NCBI GenBank assembly: GCA_016220085.1
Contig: JACRIN010000102.1
Location: forward strand, 1-35,430
Source: Planctomycetota bacterium
Lineage (GTDB): Bacteria > Planctomycetota > UBA1135 > GCA-002686595
Length of the DNA stretch: 35,430 nt
Direction of reading: 5' to 3'
A program made the translations under genes and the position numbers. How positions within the stretch are numbered: position 1 is the stretch's first letter; every line of letters begins with the position of its first letter. The notes beneath the pieces were generated by a model. The model did no database searches, was not told the DNA's origin, and was given only the letters and a program-made list of their open reading frames with translations. Below are positions 31,729 to 35,430 of this stretch, one piece after another.

Positions 31729-33087
31729 ATGCCGACGACCGACCCGCAGTTGATGGACAAGATCGTTTCCCTGTGCAAACGCCGGGGCTTCGTCTTCCCC
31801 GCGTCCGAGATCTACGGCGGCATTGGCAACACGTACGACTACGGGCCGCTCGGTGTCGAGCTCTTGCGCAACGTCAAGAACTCCTGGTGGCAGCGCACGG
31901 TCACGCTGCGCTCCGACGTCGTCGGCCTCGACTCGGCGATCATCCAGAATCCGAAGACGTGGGAGACGTCCGGGCACGTCTCGGGCTTCACCGACCCGAT
32001 GGTCGACTGCAAGAAGTGCAAGTCGCGTTTCCGTTCCGACAAGCTCGAGGACGCGCGCTGTCCCGAGCGTCCCTCGAAGAAGCCGGGCGAGTGCGGCGGC
32101 GAGCTCACGGAGCCGCGCGCGTTCAACCTGATGTTCAAGACGAACATCGGCGCGGCCGAATCGACGAGCTCGGTCGCCTACCTGCGACCCGAGACCGCTC
32201 AGGGCATCTTCCTGAACTTCCTCAACGTGCTGCAGAGCTCGCGCGTCAAGCCGCCCTTCGGCATCGCGCAGATCGGCAAGTCGTTCCGCAACGAGATCAC
32301 GCCCGGCAACTTCGTCTTCCGCACGCGCGAGTTCGAGCAGTGCGAGATGGAGTTCTTCGTGCCGCCCGCGCAGAACGAGCAGTGGTACGAGTACTGGCGC
32401 AAGGAGCGCTTGCAGTGGTACCTCGACCTCGGTTTCGACGCGTCTAGGTTGCGCATGCGCGAGCACGACAAGAGCGAGCTCGCCCACTACTCGACCGGCA
32501 CCACCGACATCGAGTACGAGTACCCGTTCGGCTGGGGCGAGCTCGAAGGCATCGCCTGTCGCACCGACTTCGACTTGAAGCGCCACGCGGAGGCGAGCGG
32601 CGTCGACCTGCGCTACTTCGATCCGGAGACGAAGGAGCGCTACTTCCCGTACGTGATCGAGCCCGCCGGCGGCATCAACCGGATCGCGCTGACCTCGATG
32701 ATCGATGGCTACGCCGAGGAGCAGGTCGAGGGCGAGACGCGCGCCGTGTTGCGCTTCCACCCCGAGATCGCGCCGATCACCGTCGGCGTCTTCCCGTTGG
32801 TGAAGAAGGAAGGCATGCCCGAGAAGGCGCTCGAGATCGAGAAGGAGCTCCGCCGCGCGCGTCTCTCGACTTACTACGACCAGAGCGCGGCGATCGGCCG
32901 GCGCTACCGCCGTCAGGACGAGATCGGCACGCCGTTCTGCGTCACGATCGACGGCGACACACTGAAGGACGACGTCGTCACCGTGCGGCACCGCGATTCG
33001 ATGCAGCAAGAGCGCGTCAAGGTCGCCGAGCTGCGCACGTACCTCGCCGGCGCGATCGCGGGCTGGAAGCGGCCGGCGACGGCCTGA
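31729..33087 (+). CDS. glyS: glycyl-tRNA synthetase, single-chain (alpha2) type
   Basis: The protein has 452 residues, the usual length for the bacterial dimeric glycyl-tRNA synthetase. It begins MDKIVSLCKRRGFVFPASEIYGG and has the YDYGPLGVELL strand, a zinc-type insertion (VDCKKCKSRFRSDK), TSSVAYLRPETAQGIFLNF, class II motif 2 in KSFRNEITPGNFVFRTREFEQCEMEFF, motif 3-like IEPAGGINRIALTSMIDGY, and the C-terminal anticodon-binding domain (PEIAPITVGVFPLVKK onward). It charges tRNA-Gly with glycine in the cytoplasm. AAGGA precedes the ATG. Its last 28 codons are copied once more downstream. Confidence 0.95.
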   Translation: MPTTDPQLMDKIVSLCKRRGFVFPASEIYGGIGNTYDYGPLGVELLRNVKNSWWQRTVTLRSDVVGLDSAIIQNPKTWETSGHVSGFTDPMVDCKKCKSRFRSDKLEDARCPERPSKKPGECGGELTEPRAFNLMFKTNIGAAESTSSVAYLRPETAQGIFLNFLNVLQSSRVKPPFGIAQIGKSFRNEITPGNFVFRTREFEQCEMEFFVPPAQNEQWYEYWRKERLQWYLDLGFDASRLRMREHDKSELAHYSTGTTDIEYEYPFGWGELEGIACRTDFDLKRHAEASGVDLRYFDPETKERYFPYVIEPAGGINRIALTSMIDGYAEEQVEGETRAVLRFHPEIAPITVGVFPLVKKEGMPEKALEIEKELRRARLSTYYDQSAAIGRRYRRQDEIGTPFCVTIDGDTLKDDVVTVRHRDSMQQERVKVAELRTYLAGAIAGWKRPATA

Positions 33088-33096
33088 ACCGGGTCA
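33002..33096 (+). repeat. duplicated glyS tail, original copy
   Basis: The last 28 codons of glyS plus eleven bases, repeated 141 bases downstream at 33143-33237 with four differences in 95 bases. Confidence 0.95.
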
Positions 33097-33303
33097 CTCG
33101 GGCATCACCCCGGGCGCGACTCGGGGATCACTCGAGGATCACTGCAGCAAGAGCGCGTCAAGGTCGCCGAGCCGCGCTCGTACCTCGCCGGCGCCATCGC
33201 GGGCCGGAAGCGGCCGGCGACGGCCTGAACCGGGTCATTCGCCGAATCACTCGGGGCACTACTCGGGGATCACCCGGGGATCACCCGGGGATCGCTCGAG
33301 GCA
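33088..33303. repeat. 11-bp tandem repeat array (CACTCGGGGAT-like) split by the glyS copy
   Basis: The interval between glyS and the next gene is built of irregular units such as CACTCGGGCAT, CACTCGAGGAT and CACCCGGGGAT (the last twice in a row near 33274-33295), some 9-14 bp long. The array is interrupted by the 95-base glyS tail copy. It continues into the 3' codons of the convergent gene (stop at 33304-33306). No gene or clear terminator is seen. Confidence 0.8.
33143..33237 (+). pseudogene. glyS 3'-end fragment, second copy
   Basis: 91 of 95 bases match 33002-33096. Read in the glyS frame, three of the four changes alter the residue (Leu to Pro, Thr to Ser, Trp to Arg) and one is silent, so the copy is drifting without selection. 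It has no start signal of its own. Confidence 0.9.
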
Positions 33304-35430
33304 TCACTCGAGCGATCCGAGGATCGCGATCGACCTCGGCGCCACTCCGGTGCCGACGGAGATGCCGATCGTCAGCATCCCCGTCACCTGGTGGATGCCG
33401 TAGATCGAGATGGTGTCGTCGTTCTGGTTGACCGCGTAGAGGAAGCGGCCCGACGGGTCGCCGATCAGCGCGATCGGGCCGAGCCCGGTCAGCGCGGTGC
33501 CGAGCGGCAGTAGATCGCCGGTTGCCGGCTCGATACGGAACACGCCGAGCTCGCCGCCGCCGAACGGCGCGTTCGCCGTGTAGGCGAAGCGTCCGCGCGC
33601 GTCGAGCGCGATCGAGGTCGGCAGCGCGCCCGTCGATTGCGCTTCGGGCGACGAGAGGTCGCCGGTGAACGGATCGATGTCGAACTTGACCGCGGTCGAG
33701 AACGCCTCGAGCACCGCATAGAGGTGGCGTCCGTCGGGGTGGCAGACCAGCGAGCGCGGTTGGCCGGGGACGACCAGCGTGCCCGGCGCCGGCGTGAGAG
33801 CGCCCGTATGCGGGTCGATTCGCGACCACGTGATCGTGTTCGCCGCGTAGTTCGCGACGTAGAGGAATCGCCCGGTCGGATCAACCGCGAGCGCCGCGGG
33901 GCCCGCATCCGTCGCGGTCGAACCGCGCGCGGTCAGCGCGCCGGTCGCCGGCTCGAGCTCCAGCGTGTCGATGCGGTCGGCGCCGCCGATCAGCGCGAAC
34001 GCGAAGCGTCCCGACGCGTCGAACACGCCGGCGGTCGGTGTGCCCGAAAGCGCGGTGGGAGTGCCGAGCGGAGACAGGTCCCCGGCCGAGTCGACCGCGA
34101 ACACGTGGGCGTCGTTGGTGCCGGCGTTCAGGGTGCACACGAACCGTCCGGTCGGCGCCCCGAGCGCGACGCGCGGCGAGCCCTGGTCGAAGACGCTCGG
34201 TGTGATCGACGTCAGCACTCCGCTATCGGGATTCGCGGCGTATACCGAGACGTCCTGCGAACCGCCGTTCGCGACGTACGCGAAGCGCGGCCGCGGGGTC
34301 GCAGCGTTCTGCCCCTCGATCATCGCGACGCACATCGGCAGGTCGCGAGTACACGTCTCGCGCGGCGTGCCGAGCGCGCCGGTCTTGGGGTCGACCGGGA
34401 AGTTCCACGAACGGTTCCCGTCGATGTCCAAGGCGTAGAGGTGCGAGCCCGTCGACTCGAAGCTCAACGCGATCGGCCGAACCCCGACGGTCTGCCCCGC
34501 GTCGAGCGCGTCGAGGTCGCCCGTCGCGGCGTCGATCGCGAAGCCGCGCACAGTGTCGTTGCCCGATTCGCAGACGTAGAGGAAGCGCCCGGTCGGATCG
34601 ATCGCGACGTCCGACGGGAAGATCCCCGCGGCCAGCGTGAACTTCGGCACCAGCGAGCCGTCGTCCGCGATCTCGAACATCGACAGGTTGTGGCCCCGCA
34701 AGTTCGACGTGTAGAGGAAGCGGCCCGCCGGATCGAGCTCGAGATCGACCGGCGTCTGCCCGCTCGCGCGCGACGTGCCGTGCAGGTCCGGCGTGTGCGT
34801 CACCGGGTCGATGACCAGCGCTTGGAGCCGCGACTGGCCGGTCTCGGCGACGTAGAGCCAGCGCCCCGACGGGTGCATGCGCATCGCCTGCGGGCCGCCT
34901 TCGAGTGCGAGCGGCGGATCGAGGCGAGTCGGTGCGCCGGTGACGGCGTCGATCGAGTAGGTCTCGACCGTCGCGTCGAGTCGGCAGAGCACGTACGCGT
35001 GGCAACCATCGGCGTCGAACACCAGCGCGTAGGGCGCGGCGCCGGTCGGGAAGACCCCGGCGGGGACGAGCTCGCCGGTCGTGGATTCGAGCGTGTAGAG
35101 CGCGAGGTCGTTCGACGTCTCGTCGACGACGTACACGAAGCGTCCGTTCGGATGTCCGACGACCGCGCGCAGGTCGAGCTCCGCCGGACTACGGGCGCAA
35201 AAGCCGCGCGGGCGCCACTCGCCGGAACCCGGATCGAGCGTGTACACGCCGAGCGTCTGGTCCGCGGTGTATCCGACGATCGCGAAACGCGTCGGCAGCA
35301 CCACGCCGAGTTGCAGCGTCGTCTGGGTCTTGCCGTAGGCGTTCTTCGCGACGACGGTGAAGCCCCCGAGCTCGGCGACGTCCTCGGGCGCGCCTGTGAT
35401 CGCGCCGGTCTTCGGATCGAGCGCGAGCCC
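33304..35430 (-). CDS. large extracellular lactonase-type beta-propeller protein with N-terminal Ig-like domain (5' end outside window)
   Basis: The frame stays open to the window edge, so at least 708 residues are visible and the N-terminus is missing. The first visible part (ALDPKTGAITGAPEDVAELGGFTVVAKNAYG) is the end of a putative Ig (He_PIG/cadherin-like) domain. The remainder consists of ~14 blades of the 6-phosphogluconolactonase-like/YVTN type: repeated DPTGRFLYVAN..., IDPHTGALTP and HPDGRHLYAVLE motifs. About fourteen repeats suggest two seven-bladed propellers. Catalytic lactonase activity is doubtful; in secreted Planctomycetota proteins this fold is usually structural or binding. 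The gene converges on glyS and its last codons lie in the 11-bp repeat array. Confidence 0.85.
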   Translation of the reverse strand, partial: GLALDPKTGAITGAPEDVAELGGFTVVAKNAYGKTQTTLQLGVVLPTRFAIVGYTADQTLGVYTLDPGSGEWRPRGFCARSPAELDLRAVVGHPNGRFVYVVDETSNDLALYTLESTTGELVPAGVFPTGAAPYALVFDADGCHAYVLCRLDATVETYSIDAVTGAPTRLDPPLALEGGPQAMRMHPSGRWLYVAETGQSRLQALVIDPVTHTPDLHGTSRASGQTPVDLELDPAGRFLYTSNLRGHNLSMFEIADDGSLVPKFTLAAGIFPSDVAIDPTGRFLYVCESGNDTVRGFAIDAATGDLDALDAGQTVGVRPIALSFESTGSHLYALDIDGNRSWNFPVDPKTGALGTPRETCTRDLPMCVAMIEGQNAATPRPRFAYVANGGSQDVSVYAANPDSGVLTSITPSVFDQGSPRVALGAPTGRFVCTLNAGTNDAHVFAVDSAGDLSPLGTPTALSGTPTAGVFDASGRFAFALIGGADRIDTLELEPATGALTARGSTATDAGPAALAVDPTGRFLYVANYAANTITWSRIDPHTGALTPAPGTLVVPGQPRSLVCHPDGRHLYAVLEAFSTAVKFDIDPFTGDLSSPEAQSTGALPTSIALDARGRFAYTANAPFGGGELGVFRIEPATGDLLPLGTALTGLGPIALIGDPSGRFLYAVNQNDDTISIYGIHQVTGMLTIGISVGTGVAPRSIAILGSLE

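Noticed and set aside
33143..33228. A possible small gene in the second glyS copy
   Set aside because: It is a tail fragment with no start signal and with mostly residue-changing differences.
33088..33303. CRISPR-like array
   Set aside because: Units are 9-14 bp, directly adjoining and variable, with no spacers and no cas genes.
1..35430. tRNA or rRNA genes, insertion sequences with terminal repeats, riboswitches
   Set aside because: Scanned by eye for cloverleaf arms with TTCGA-type loops, transposase motifs and known aptamer cores; none was convincing.

Overview
The window is very GC-rich DNA (long open frames occur on every strand) from a bacterium with an outer membrane and many lipoproteins. 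The best guess is an uncultured, high-GC member of the Planctomycetota or a close relative. This rests on an ECF sigma factor beginning with an 'APTRWSLV' motif next to a zinc-ribbon/multi-TM Ser/Thr kinase, secreted FG-GAP and lactonase-type propeller proteins, and the futalosine menaquinone route (mqnA, mqnC, mqnE). This placement is inference; no marker gene in the window proves it.

Layout. 1-141: 3' end (domains V and VI) of a group II intron, class C-like, ending exactly at the stop codon of a small zinc-ribbon gene. 141-1170 (-): mqnA and the zinc-ribbon gene. 1237-3222 (+): two lipoprotein genes separated by short tandem repeats. 3286-12993 (+): the centrepiece, five genes that look like a complete trans-envelope electron conduit. 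They encode an inner-membrane protein fusing ferredoxin, FAD/NAD(P) and diheme cytochrome b modules; a 23-heme c-type cytochrome; an outer-membrane beta-barrel; a 7-heme lipoprotein; and an 11-heme lipoprotein. 13000-15107 (-): a translationally coupled metallopeptidase and ATP-grasp ligase. 15313-17815 (+): an AlkP-superfamily lipoprotein and a TPR lipoprotein. 17823-20916 (-): ECF sigma factor and Ser/Thr kinase. 20979-23455 (+): rRNA-type methyltransferase, RluA-type pseudouridine synthase and a lipoprotein. 23457-25147 (-): YncE-like propeller lipoprotein and AlbA_2 protein, coupled. 25234-29051 (-): two secreted proteins whose genes share a duplicated, hairpin-rich leader; one is a chimera. 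29189-31584 (-): mqnC-mqnE, coupled. 31729-33087 (+): glycyl-tRNA synthetase, followed by a duplicated copy of its own tail inside an 11-bp repeat array. 33304-35430 (-): a large extracellular propeller protein that runs off the window.

How it fits together. The mqn genes supply menaquinone, the natural partner of the diheme cytochrome b in the conduit. Electrons could then pass through the 23-heme wire, across the barrel, and onto the 7- and 11-heme lipoproteins at or outside the outer membrane. The direction (export to, or import from, an extracellular mineral, partner cell or soluble acceptor) cannot be decided from sequence. No assimilatory or respiratory terminal enzyme with a recognisable active site lies in the window.

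Two non-coding themes recur. Several genes have a TANNNT box ending 6-9 nt before the start codon and no Shine-Dalgarno, which suggests leaderless transcripts. Short tandem repeats (11, 14, 15, 18 and 28 bp) have grown at gene boundaries.
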